Shown: positions 1-6,625 of the stretch, piece by piece
Layout of the letters: each line of letters opens with the position of its first letter
How positions within the stretch are numbered: the first letter of the stretch is position 1
From: Muribaculaceae bacterium
GTDB taxonomy: Bacteria > Bacteroidota > Bacteroidia > Bacteroidales > Muribaculaceae
Assembly: GCA_017545095.1 (NCBI GenBank)
Contig: JAFYCU010000109.1
Location: 1-7,034 of the forward strand
Direction: 5' to 3'
DNA length: 7,034 nucleotides
Translations under genes and position numbers: made by a program
Notes under the pieces: generated by a model
Seen by the model: only the letters and a program-made list of their open reading frames with translations
Told to the model about the DNA's origin: nothing
Databases searched by the model: none

Positions 1-1077
1 ACCGATGTGACCATCTACACCGACCCGGCCTACTTCTCGGCATTTCCCTCGGTGGTGCGCCTCGACGATGGCACCTTGTTGGTGGCTTTTCGTCGCGCCC
101 CCGACCGCGTGATGATGGGCGGCGACCGCAACCGCCATGTGGATGCCAACAGCTATCTGGTGTCGGTGAGTTCGACCGATGGCGGCCACACCTGGACACA
201 TGAGCCCCAACTGATGATGGCTCACCCCTACGGTGGCTCGCAAGACCCATGCATGCTGCGACTGCTGAATGGCGACATTTTGTGCACCAGCTACCTGTGG
301 ATACAGGTGGGCGAGAAGCTACGCGCCGAATATGAAGGCCGCTTCTTCGGCAACAGCGACTGGACCTTTGCAGGAGGCTTCACCATCCGTTCAACCGACA
401 ATGGCCACACCTGGCAAGGACCCTACAATCCCGGTTCACCGCTGCCCACCGAGACCCGCTCGACCATGCTGGGGAAGTTACCCATTTACAACCGTGGTGC
501 CTTGTGCCAGAGTGCCGACGGCACCATCCACTGGGCTGTGGCCTGCGAGAACGGCCGTGAGGACGGTTCGGGCGTGTATCTGGTGCAGTCGCACGACAAT
601 GGGCACACCTGGCAGTACCGCTCGGTGATAGCCGATGAAGCCTTTCCCATGAACGAGACCTCGCTCTATGAGACCCCCAGTGGTGCGTTGGTGGCATTTA
701 TCCGTTCGCTGGAGTTCACCACCGACGAGGGTCACATCTCCCGCTCGACCGATGGCGGAAAGACTTGGAAACTCGAAGGAATGGGTTTCATGGGCCATCC
801 ATTCCATGCGCTGCGCCTGCCCGATGGTCGCGTGCTGCTCACCTATGGCTACCGCCATGCCCCCTACGGCATCCGCGCCCGCATCCTCAATGCCGAGTGC
901 ACCGACTATCGCACTGCCCCGGAAATCATCATCCGCTCCGATGGTGGAGGAACTGACCTGGGTTACACTTGGAGCGAAATGATTGACGACCATCATGTGC
1001 TGGTGACCTATTACTTCAACTATGAGCAACAACAGGGCACACGGTCGATTGAGGGGACGATTTTGGAAATCAAGTAA
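1..1077 (+). CDS. Sialidase-like Asp-box (BNR) beta-propeller protein, 5' end missing
   Basis: The frame is open to base 1, so the gene begins outside the window; the GTG at 7 is only the first possible start inside it. Numbering from that codon there are 356 residues. Asp-box motifs (S-x-D-x-G-x-x-W) are clear at 56-63 (STDGGHTW), 129-136 (STDNGHTW), 195-202 (SHDNGHTW) and 247-254 (STDGGKTW), with a degenerate one near 311-322. Regular spacing of this motif marks a six-bladed sialidase-type propeller. Other family-like segments are AFPSVVRLDDGTLLVAFRR near 12-30, GGSQDPC at 76-82 and LLTYGYRHAPYGIRAR at 277-292. The likely role is hydrolysis of a terminal sugar, possibly sialic acid, outside the cytoplasm, but many proteins annotated as sialidase in this group have no proven substrate, and I cannot assign the full GH33 catalytic set. 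The opening resembles a domain start, so only a short N-terminus, perhaps a signal peptide, may be missing. It ends in TAA at 1075-1077. Confidence 0.8.
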   Translation, partial: TDVTIYTDPAYFSAFPSVVRLDDGTLLVAFRRAPDRVMMGGDRNRHVDANSYLVSVSSTDGGHTWTHEPQLMMAHPYGGSQDPCMLRLLNGDILCTSYLWIQVGEKLRAEYEGRFFGNSDWTFAGGFTIRSTDNGHTWQGPYNPGSPLPTETRSTMLGKLPIYNRGALCQSADGTIHWAVACENGREDGSGVYLVQSHDNGHTWQYRSVIADEAFPMNETSLYETPSGALVAFIRSLEFTTDEGHISRSTDGGKTWKLEGMGFMGHPFHALRLPDGRVLLTYGYRHAPYGIRARILNAECTDYRTAPEIIIRSDGGGTDLGYTWSEMIDDHHVLVTYYFNYEQQQGTRSIEGTILEIK

Positions 1078-1104
1078 TGCACAATTCCGCGATGTGGGTT
1101 GGTT

Positions 1105-1125
1105 TCGCAAGGCGGTGCCTTGCGA
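1105..1125. repeat. Perfect 9-base palindrome with 3-base spacer (REP-like)
   Basis: Arms TCGCAAGGC (1105-1113) and GCCTTGCGA (1117-1125) are perfect complements separated by GGT. The hairpin lies 27 bases after the sialidase-like stop codon, but no T tract follows on either strand, so it is a poor intrinsic terminator. It could stabilise the mRNA 3' end or be a dispersed REP-like element. Its architecture (9-10-base perfect arms, tiny spacer) resembles the palindrome at 6594-6615, although the arm sequences differ. Confidence 0.65.
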
Positions 1126-1136
1126 CCTGCTGACTG

Positions 1137-1292
1137 ATTGTGCGCTTTAGCCATCTTGCATCTTAAAACAATTGCGGCATTTCGTGCTTTAGCCATCTCG
1201 CATCTTGCATCTCGCATCTCGCATCTTAAAAACAATTGCGGCATTTCGTGCTTTAGCCATCTCGCATCTTGCATCTTGCATCTCGCATCTTA
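1137..1292. repeat. Nested tandem repeat: CATCTYG heptamers plus a 32-33-base core
   Basis: The heptamer CATCTYG (Y is C or T) occurs in three runs, each closing with the variant CATCTTA: two units at 1152-1165, five at 1194-1228 and five at 1258-1292. Between runs lies a near-identical core at 1162-1193 and 1225-1257, reading CTTAAAA(A)CAATTGCGG then CATTTCGTGCTTTAGC and differing by one A in the A run. The third run is cut off by the TatD start region. A shortened core ending in GCTTTAGC precedes the first run at about 1137-1151. The overall unit is therefore heptamers plus core, with spacings of 42 and 64 bases between run starts. Heptamer number varies between copies, as expected for slipped-strand or recombinational change. 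Confidence 0.85.
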
Positions 1293-1297
1293 AAAAT

Positions 1298-2077
1298 ATG
1301 ATTGACAGTCACACACATTTGTATGCTGCGGAGTTTGACGACGACCGCGAAGCGATGGTGACGCGTGCCCAGGCGGCAGGCGTTACCCATGTGATTCTCC
1401 CCAACGAGAACGTGGCCAGCGTGCCCCGCTTGGTAGCTATGCAGGAAAGCTGGCCCGAGTGGGTGTCGATAGCTATCGGTCTTCATCCCGAGGAGGTGCA
1501 CGACGACTGGCACGATGCGCTGGCACAATTGCGCTCGGTGCTCGACAAGCGGCCCTGCGTGGCCGTGGGCGAGATTGGGGTGGACCTGTATTGGGACAAG
1601 ACCTGGCGCGAGCAGCAACTTGAAGTGCTCGACACGCAGCTGCACTGGTGCGTAGAAAAGAACATTCCTTTTATCATCCACTGCCGCGAGGCTCTTGACG
1701 AAATCTTGTGGGTGATGGACAACTTTGGCGAGCCGTTGCCTCAGGGCGTGTTCCATTGCTTTGCCGGCACAACGGCCGATGTGGAACGCGTGCGGAAACG
1801 CGGCGACTTCTACTTTGGTGTGAACGGCGTGGTTACCTTCAAGAAAAGCACCATATCGGCTTTGCTGCCAGTGATAGGCCTTGAACGCCTGCTGCTCGAA
1901 ACCGATGCCCCCTATCTGGCCCCGGTGCCCTATCGCGGCAAGCGCAACGAGAGTGCCTACATAGCCGCTGTGCGCGATTTCATTGCCGCGCAACTGGACA
2001 TTGCGCCGCAGCAAGTGGACGAGGCAACAAGCCACAACGCCCGACTACTATTCCAGCTTGAACAGTGCCACCCATGA
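1298..2077 (+). CDS. tatD: TatD family metal-dependent hydrolase
   Basis: The 259-residue product has the usual length of TatD/YcfH/YabD proteins, cytoplasmic TIM-barrel metallohydrolases, some with 3'-5' DNase activity. The expected metal ligands are visible: H5 and H7 in MIDSHTHL, E92 in VGEIGVDLYW, H128 in FIIHCREA, H153 in GVFHCFAGT and D203 in LLLETDAPYLAP. All are present, so the enzyme should be active. The start was set at ATG 1298 because MIDSHTHL is the normal family N-terminus; the frame stays open upstream to 1205, but those 31 codons fall inside the heptamer repeat. The bases before the ATG are A-rich (TTAAAAAT) with no obvious Shine-Dalgarno, as is common in Bacteroidetes. The next gene starts 25 bases after the stop, so co-transcription is likely even though the functions look unrelated. 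The exact substrate is unknown, and the symbol indicates family only. Confidence 0.93.
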   Translation: MIDSHTHLYAAEFDDDREAMVTRAQAAGVTHVILPNENVASVPRLVAMQESWPEWVSIAIGLHPEEVHDDWHDALAQLRSVLDKRPCVAVGEIGVDLYWDKTWREQQLEVLDTQLHWCVEKNIPFIIHCREALDEILWVMDNFGEPLPQGVFHCFAGTTADVERVRKRGDFYFGVNGVVTFKKSTISALLPVIGLERLLLETDAPYLAPVPYRGKRNESAYIAAVRDFIAAQLDIAPQQVDEATSHNARLLFQLEQCHP

Positions 2078-2102
2078 GGGTAAAACTCCGCCTTGGCCAT
2101 CG

Positions 2103-3680
2103 ATGAATAGCAGGTTCACATATCGTGTGTTGCGTGTGCTGATGGGTGCACTGTTGTTGCTGGTGGTGAATCCAGCAGCCGCCGAGGTGCGCATTGCCGA
2201 GGATGCCAATGGCGATGGTGTGGTGGATGTTGACGATGTGAACACCATCGTGAATGTGATACTGCACAAATGGAGGGTTGAGCAAGCCGATGCTAACGCC
2301 AGCGGCATGGTCGATGTTGACGACCTGAACATGGTAATCACCGCGATACTCACCCACCGCCATCACGAGGTGCGCACGGGGTATGACTATGTGTGGAACT
2401 ACGAAGCCCTGCCCGAAGTCCACATCAGCGTGTCGATCGACGAATGGAACCGCCTGCTGATGCTCTACGATGCCGACCGCTTGACCAAAGAATATGTCAA
2501 AGCCGATGTGCGTTTTGCGACCGGCAGCGATGAGAGCTTCATCGCCGAGGCCGGTCTCCGCCTGCGCGGCAACGGCTCGCGCCGCCGCCCCGAGGGAGAG
2601 GCGGGTCAGTCACACACTGCGAGTAACACCGTGTGGCATCCCACTGGTTTCGGCGTGAACTTCAGGAAATACCACAAGGATTCAGAGCACACGCTGAGCG
2701 GCATCCGCAAGGTGCATCTGCGCTATTTCTACCACGACCCCAGCTATGTGCGCGAACTCTTCTGCTACCGTCTGCTGGCCGACAATGGTGTGTGGACAGC
2801 CCCACGCGACAGCTACTGCCGCGTGTGGGTGCATGTGGAGGGCGATAGCCAGGAGGCCTATTACGGCGTGTACACCCTGCTTGAGCCTATCGATGAACGC
2901 TATCTGACCGACCGCAGCGCACTCTTCGGCGATGATGAAGGCTACCTGTGGAAATGCGGTCAGGGAATCGCCAGCCTCACGCGCATCACCGACAATCTGT
3001 TCGGTGTCGACCAGGACGAAGCCGCCTATGTGCTCAAGACCCACACCAGCGAATTGGAGAATGCCAAAGCTCAGTTCCGGGCGTTCTGCGAGAAGGTGAA
3101 CATGCTCGACGATGCCGAGTTTGCCCAGTGGCTTCCCACGGTGTGCGATGTGCCACTGCTGGTGCGCACCTATGCCACGGTGGTGGCCGTAGGCAGCTGG
3201 GACGACTACTGGAACAACAGCAACAACTACTACCTGTACTTCAACAGCACCGATTCCGAGCAGTATAAGTTCTACTTTATCCCATATGACCTCGACAACA
3301 CGCTGGGTTCATCGCGGCGGGTGTTTGCCATCACCGACACTGGTCGGCACGACCCCATGCACTGGGGCATGGACGACCGCAATCCGCTCATTGCCCGTGT
3401 GCTGCACATCGATGCCTACCGCCAGCTGTATGTGGAATGCCTGAAAGAGCTGGTGCGCCCTGGCAGCAACCTGATGGACTACGCCTCGAGCGTGCGCCGC
3501 ATCCAAGCGTGGCACGCGCTGATTGCGCCGTATGTGCCGAGCGACGTGGACCGCGACAACGTGCTGGCCGACCGCCCGTCGAAGATGGGCAACATGCCGC
3601 TCTACCGCCTGCTTGAAGATGACCCCGAATGGAACTATTTCCAGGTGCGTGCTGCCGTGATCGACTCGATTGCGCGATAG
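2103..3680 (+). CDS. Secreted CotH-kinase-like protein with N-terminal dockerin
   Basis: The 525-residue product starts with a signal peptide: basic Arg residues, hydrophobic LMGALLLLVV, likely cleavage after NPAAA at about residue 27, and no lipobox Cys. A type I dockerin follows at 34-85, with calcium loops DANGDGVVDVDD (34-45) and DANASGMVDVDD (63-74). From about 106 to the end it matches the CotH family (PF08757): RLRGNGSRR near 153-161, YGVYTLLEPIDERYL (254-268), WDDYWNNSNNYYLYF (366-380) and IPYDLDNTLG (393-402). CotH of Bacillus spores is an atypical kinase that phosphorylates spore coat proteins. The Asp residues in the last two motifs are plausible catalytic or metal residues, but that assignment is inference. 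Bacteroidales make no spores, so the substrate is unknown. The ATG at 2103 was chosen because it begins directly before the signal peptide; the open frame back to 1983 overlaps tatD and would bury it. The gene lies 25 bases after tatD. Confidence 0.88.
   Translation: MNSRFTYRVLRVLMGALLLLVVNPAAAEVRIAEDANGDGVVDVDDVNTIVNVILHKWRVEQADANASGMVDVDDLNMVITAILTHRHHEVRTGYDYVWNYEALPEVHISVSIDEWNRLLMLYDADRLTKEYVKADVRFATGSDESFIAEAGLRLRGNGSRRRPEGEAGQSHTASNTVWHPTGFGVNFRKYHKDSEHTLSGIRKVHLRYFYHDPSYVRELFCYRLLADNGVWTAPRDSYCRVWVHVEGDSQEAYYGVYTLLEPIDERYLTDRSALFGDDEGYLWKCGQGIASLTRITDNLFGVDQDEAAYVLKTHTSELENAKAQFRAFCEKVNMLDDAEFAQWLPTVCDVPLLVRTYATVVAVGSWDDYWNNSNNYYLYFNSTDSEQYKFYFIPYDLDNTLGSSRRVFAITDTGRHDPMHWGMDDRNPLIARVLHIDAYRQLYVECLKELVRPGSNLMDYASSVRRIQAWHALIAPYVPSDVDRDNVLADRPSKMGNMPLYRLLEDDPEWNYFQVRAAVIDSIAR
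2202..2351 (+). other. Dockerin type I domain coding segment (N-terminal, CotH protein)
   Basis: Two F-hand-like repeats of about 21 residues, each an EF-hand-type calcium loop followed by a hydrophobic helix ending in IL. Loop 1 has D, N, D, D, D at calcium positions 1, 3, 5, 9 and 12; loop 2 has D, N, S, D, D. Residues at loop positions 10 and 11, the pair that governs cohesin choice in clostridial dockerins, are V-D in both loops. Placement directly after the signal peptide, rather than at the C-terminus, is unusual for enzyme dockerins. Confidence 0.85.
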
Positions 3681-3718
3681 CCTCAAGCTGGTGAATATTT
3701 GAGTTTTCGATACGTTGA

Positions 3719-3750
3719 TTTGGCCAATCGCGACAAAAAGCGTATCTTTG
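3719..3750 (+). promoter_or_regulatory. Bacteroidales-type promoter for the family-10-like hydrolase gene
   Basis: TATCTTTG at 3743-3750 matches the Bacteroidetes -7 consensus TAnnTTTG. TTTG at 3719-3722 matches the -33 element, with 20 bases between them, close to the usual spacing. The downstream sequence GCGCCGCAAAA is also typical of these promoters. The start site is inferred to lie near 3755-3760, leaving a leader of about 30 A/T-rich bases before the ATG at 3788, with no strong Shine-Dalgarno. This suggests the hydrolase gene has its own promoter, separate from tatD-cotH readthrough. Confidence 0.75.
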
Positions 3751-3787
3751 CGCCGCAAAATATATTATCAACGAAAAGTATAACTAT

Positions 3788-6424
3788 ATGAAAAAAATTA
3801 CCCTCCGCATGAGCATGGCCATAGCCGCCCTGCTCTTAAGCATGGCTGTGTCGCAAGCGGCGCAGTTTGGTGCCCCCAAATACGAGTTTCGCTCGGCGTG
3901 GGTGGCTACCGTGTGGGCCCTCGACTGGCCCATGATGACCGGTGCAGATGCCTATACCGGCCAACGCCAGCAGGAGCAGCTTATCAGGATGCTCGACTCG
4001 CTGAAGAACAACAATTTCAATGCCGTCAACTTCCAGGTGCGCTCGATGTGCGATGCGATGTACAAGTCGAGCTACGAGCCGTGGTCGAGCTACCTGACCG
4101 GCACGCGTGGCAAGGCCCCGGCCTACGACCCGCTGGAGTTTGTCGTGGCCGAGTGCCACAAGCGCGGCATGGAGTGCCACGCCTGGGTGAACCCCTACCG
4201 CTTCACCACCAGCACCAACTGGGACACCGAGCAAGACCGCGAGCTAAAGAACAACGGCTGGCTCATCCATTCGGGCGACACCAAGATTCTTGACCCCGGT
4301 CAGCAACGCACCATCGACCGCATTGTGAACGTATGCCGAGAAATCATCGAGAATTACGATGTGGACGGTGTGCTGTATGACGACTACTTCTATCCCAGCG
4401 GCATCACCAGCGACAGCAGCGCCGACGACTACCAGGAATGGGTGGATTCGGGCACCACGCTGTCATTTGGCGACTGGCGTCGCGACAACGTGAACCGCAT
4501 GGTTCGCGCCGTCTACGACATGATTCAGGAAACCCGTCCCGACGTTCGCTTCGGCATCTCGCCCGCCGGTGTGGCGGCTTCGTCGGCATCGGTGGCTGCC
4601 CAGTATGGCGTTGAGCCGTGCCCCGGCAGCGACTGGCAGTACAACGGCATCTTTAGCGACCCCTTGGCCTGGTATGCCGACCAAAGCATCGACTACATGT
4701 CGCCTCAGGTCTATTGGCACATTGGCCGTGCCGGTGCCGACTATGGCCTGATTACCCCGTGGTGGAACAAGGTGGCCAAGAAATTCGGCCGCCACATGTT
4801 TGTGTCGCACTCCATCTCGGAACTCAGCAGCAACAGCAAGGGCAGCGAGAACCCCGAACCGGGGATGACCTACCTGAGCGACTTTATCTACGATGAGTTT
4901 GCCAACGAGGTGGAACTGATGCGCACCACCAACGAGGACGGTGCCATGGGTTCGATTTACTACTCGTGCAAGTACCTCTACCGCATGGGAGCCCCTGAAT
5001 GCTTGGCCAACTACCTGAAACGCACGGTTTACACCCGTCCGTCGCTTCCGCCGGCCATGACGTGGAAACCTGAGGCCGACCTTGGCCCCGTGCAAAATCT
5101 GGACTATAACGACGGCGTGCTCACTTGGGAAGACTACGGAGGCACCTATGGCCGCTACACCGTATATGCCTTCCCCGAGACGATGGCTCACGACCAGTTC
5201 ATCCGCAATGGCGAGTACCTGCTGGGCATGACCTACAGCCCCGAATACACCATTCCCGAGAACCTTCGCGAGGGTTACCACTATGCCGTGTGCGTGTTCG
5301 ACCGTTATGGCTACGAGTACGAGGCCGCCATCTACGGCGAAGTGCTTGACCCGCTGCCCGCACCCGAGCTGCTGAGTCCGGCCGAAGGCGCCGAGGTTTT
5401 TGCCCCGCTCACCTTCAGCTGGTCGCCCGTGGAGGGAGCCTCGAGCTATATTGTGGAAGTGGCTACTGAACCCACCTTTGCACAAGTGCTCGCCCGTGTC
5501 ACCACCACCGAGACGGAACTCTCGAGCCAGGAAATGAACCTCGAAAGCGGTGTGATGCACTACTGGCGCGTGCAAGCCAGCGGCCCCGGACACACCAACG
5601 GCATCAGCACCGCACAGACCTTCACCCCCACCCTGCTGCTCATCACCTCGCCTGCCAATGGCACCAAGCTGCTCGAAGGCGATGTGACCGTGACGTGGAA
5701 CCACCCCGACGAGAGTGTTCTGGGTTGCCTGTCGGTGAGTCTGGATGAGGATGGCTGGAACGAAGTCTATTTCACCACAAGCAACACCGGCCAGGCCGTG
5801 ATACCCGACAGTGTGCTTGAGCCCGGTTCTCGCCATTACCTCCACCTGGCTCTCACCCTTAATGGTCAGACCATCGGTGCGCCAGTGACCTGGTTTACCA
5901 CTCAATTTGCCACGCCCTCGTTTGACCATCCCGACGATGGAGGCATCCTCTACAGCAATGAGCGCCTGGCAGTGCACATGCAGAGTGAAGCGACATCCTA
6001 CACAATCGAAGTGTCAAGTTCAGCCACCACATGGGGACGCACACGCTATGTGGAGACCATCACCGGTGGTTACAACATGAGCAAGCGTGCCGATGAAATC
6101 AAGTTGGGCAGCAAATACTTGGAGAATGGAGTCACCTACTATGCCCGCACGCGCATCACCTATCTGAACGAGAACAATGTGAGCACTTACACCGACTACA
6201 GCCCGGTTATCGCGTTCACCTATATGACCTACCCACCGGCAGTTACTCCCGGCGATGCCGATGACAACGGAGTGATTGATGTGGAAGATGTGAACATCGC
6301 CATCAACATCATTCTGGGCAAGGACCTTGACGAGGAGCACATCCTGCATGCCGATGCCGACAGCAACGGAGTCGTTGACATTGATGATATCAACATCATG
6401 ATCAACACCATCCTGAAGCAATAA
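3788..6424 (+). CDS. Secreted family-10-like glycoside hydrolase (GHL10/DUF187) with C-terminal dockerin
   Basis: The 878-residue product has a signal peptide (MKKITLR, then hydrophobic MAIAALLLSMAV, cleavage near SQAA at 24-25). Residues about 32-415 match the glycosyl hydrolase-like 10 domain (PF02638, DUF187), a TIM barrel: RSAWVATVWALDWP (35-48), NAVNFQVRSMCDAMY (78-92), HKRGMECHAWVNPYRF (124-139), YDVDGVLYDDYFYP (190-203), FGISPAGV (255-262) and IDYMSPQVYW (301-310). This family is thought to act on polysaccharide or cell-wall glycan, but substrate and catalytic residues are not settled and cannot be read here. Beta-sandwich, FnIII- or Ig-like modules follow at about 430-520, 525-612, 617-707 and 709-812, probably spacers or carbohydrate-binding units. 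A dockerin occupies 822-878. Start ATG 3788 leads straight into the signal peptide, about 38 bases after the promoter. Tandem stops TAA TAA end the gene, and a strong hairpin follows. Confidence 0.9.
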   Translation: MKKITLRMSMAIAALLLSMAVSQAAQFGAPKYEFRSAWVATVWALDWPMMTGADAYTGQRQQEQLIRMLDSLKNNNFNAVNFQVRSMCDAMYKSSYEPWSSYLTGTRGKAPAYDPLEFVVAECHKRGMECHAWVNPYRFTTSTNWDTEQDRELKNNGWLIHSGDTKILDPGQQRTIDRIVNVCREIIENYDVDGVLYDDYFYPSGITSDSSADDYQEWVDSGTTLSFGDWRRDNVNRMVRAVYDMIQETRPDVRFGISPAGVAASSASVAAQYGVEPCPGSDWQYNGIFSDPLAWYADQSIDYMSPQVYWHIGRAGADYGLITPWWNKVAKKFGRHMFVSHSISELSSNSKGSENPEPGMTYLSDFIYDEFANEVELMRTTNEDGAMGSIYYSCKYLYRMGAPECLANYLKRTVYTRPSLPPAMTWKPEADLGPVQNLDYNDGVLTWEDYGGTYGRYTVYAFPETMAHDQFIRNGEYLLGMTYSPEYTIPENLREGYHYAVCVFDRYGYEYEAAIYGEVLDPLPAPELLSPAEGAEVFAPLTFSWSPVEGASSYIVEVATEPTFAQVLARVTTTETELSSQEMNLESGVMHYWRVQASGPGHTNGISTAQTFTPTLLLITSPANGTKLLEGDVTVTWNHPDESVLGCLSVSLDEDGWNEVYFTTSNTGQAVIPDSVLEPGSRHYLHLALTLNGQTIGAPVTWFTTQFATPSFDHPDDGGILYSNERLAVHMQSEATSYTIEVSSSATTWGRTRYVETITGGYNMSKRADEIKLGSKYLENGVTYYARTRITYLNENNVSTYTDYSPVIAFTYMTYPPAVTPGDADDNGVIDVEDVNIAINIILGKDLDEEHILHADADSNGVVDIDDINIMINTILKQ
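6251..6421 (+). other. Dockerin type I domain coding segment (C-terminal, hydrolase)
   Basis: Residues 822-878 hold two F-hand-like repeats: loops DADDNGVIDVED (823-834) and DADSNGVVDIDD (855-866), each followed by a helix of the form VN-IAIN-IIL or IN-IMIN-TIL. Calcium positions 1, 3, 5, 9 and 12 are D, D, N, D, D in both loops, so both should bind calcium. Loop positions 10-11 are V-E and I-D, chemically the same hydrophobic-acidic pair as in the neighbouring CotH dockerin. This is the standard C-terminal placement. Confidence 0.88.
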
Positions 6425-6449
6425 TAAGTAGGGAATCCTATCAACGCAC

Positions 6450-6489
6450 AAGTCGCGCGGTCGAATGTGTAACGACCGCGCGACTTTGT
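6450..6489 (+). terminator. Strong hairpin terminator after the hydrolase gene
   Basis: Perfect 14-base arms AAGTCGCGCGGTCG (6450-6463) and CGACCGCGCGACTT (6473-6486) enclose a nine-base loop and are followed by a short T-containing tail (TGTAT). The stem is long and very GC-rich, 25 bases after the stop codon of the + strand hydrolase. The T tract is short, so termination may be partial or the hairpin may mainly protect the mRNA 3' end. It is nearly symmetrical and might act on both strands. Confidence 0.75.
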
Positions 6490-6557
6490 ATCACCCCCCC
6501 CAAACCCCGTGGCCCCCCACGGTGCGGCTGGTGGCCGATTGTTGGGCGGTGTTTCAC

Positions 6558-6597
6558 GGCATGGGGAAGCGGCATGGGGAAGCGGCATCGGGGGAGC
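6558..6597. repeat. 13-base tandem repeat, two perfect copies and one diverged
   Basis: GGCATGGGGAAGC occurs at 6558-6570 and 6571-6583 without a mismatch. A third, altered 14-base copy (GGCATCGGGGGAGC) follows at 6584-6597 and runs into the next palindrome. No coding role is apparent. Confidence 0.75.
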
Positions 6598-6615
6598 CGC
6601 ACCAGGGTGCGGCTC
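6594..6615. repeat. Perfect 10-base palindrome with 2-base spacer (REP-like)
   Basis: Arms GAGCCGCACC (6594-6603) and GGTGCGGCTC (6606-6615) are perfect complements around AG; a folded RNA or single strand would open to a four-base loop. No T tract follows on the + strand. The element looks like a dispersed REP-type hairpin rather than a terminator. GGTGCGGCT also occurs once more in direct orientation at 6521-6529, which may be a half-copy. Confidence 0.65.
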
Positions 6616-6625
6616 TACAGGCGGC

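Larger units (their letters stand above)
1078..1297. other. Repeat-filled intergenic region before tatD
   Basis: This 220-base gap has no credible gene. It contains one perfect palindrome (1105-1125) and a nested repeat array (about 1137-1292) that ends five bases before the TatD start codon. I found no TAnnTTTG promoter element here and no hairpin followed by a T tract, so the sequence does not show where TatD transcription starts or where transcription from the upstream gene stops. Reading frames through the repeat on either strand encode only repetitive peptide and are not credible. Confidence 0.8.

Noticed and set aside
1137..1292. CRISPR array
   Set aside because: The units are 7-base tandem heptamers and a duplicated core, with no unique spacers of regular length and no cas gene nearby.
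1205..1297. Upstream N-terminal extension of TatD
   Set aside because: The 31 extra residues are translated CATCTYG repeat; the family N-terminus MIDSHTHL begins at 1298.
1253..2035. Minus-strand open frame (260 codons) antisense to tatD
   Set aside because: The TatD metal-ligand motifs on the + strand are decisive; the antisense peptide ends in heptamer repeat translation (MRDARCKMRDG) and resembles nothing known.
1983..2102. Upstream N-terminal extension of the CotH-like protein
   Set aside because: It overlaps the end of tatD in another frame and would put 40 polar residues before a clear signal peptide starting at 2103.
3682..3707. Terminator after the CotH-like gene (CTCAA...TTGAG then TTTT)
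   Set aside because: The stem is only five AT-rich pairs with a 12-base loop; too weak to call, though partial termination is possible.
4463..5977. Long minus-strand open frame (504 codons) antisense to the hydrolase
   Set aside because: It is the antisense shadow of a well-supported gene with high GC at third positions; its translation has no recognisable domain or signal peptide and no promoter precedes it.
2103..6424. A cellulosome or a polysaccharide utilization locus
   Set aside because: Dockerins are present, but no cohesin/scaffoldin, SusC/SusD-like pair, sensor or other polysaccharide-degrading cluster is visible in the window.
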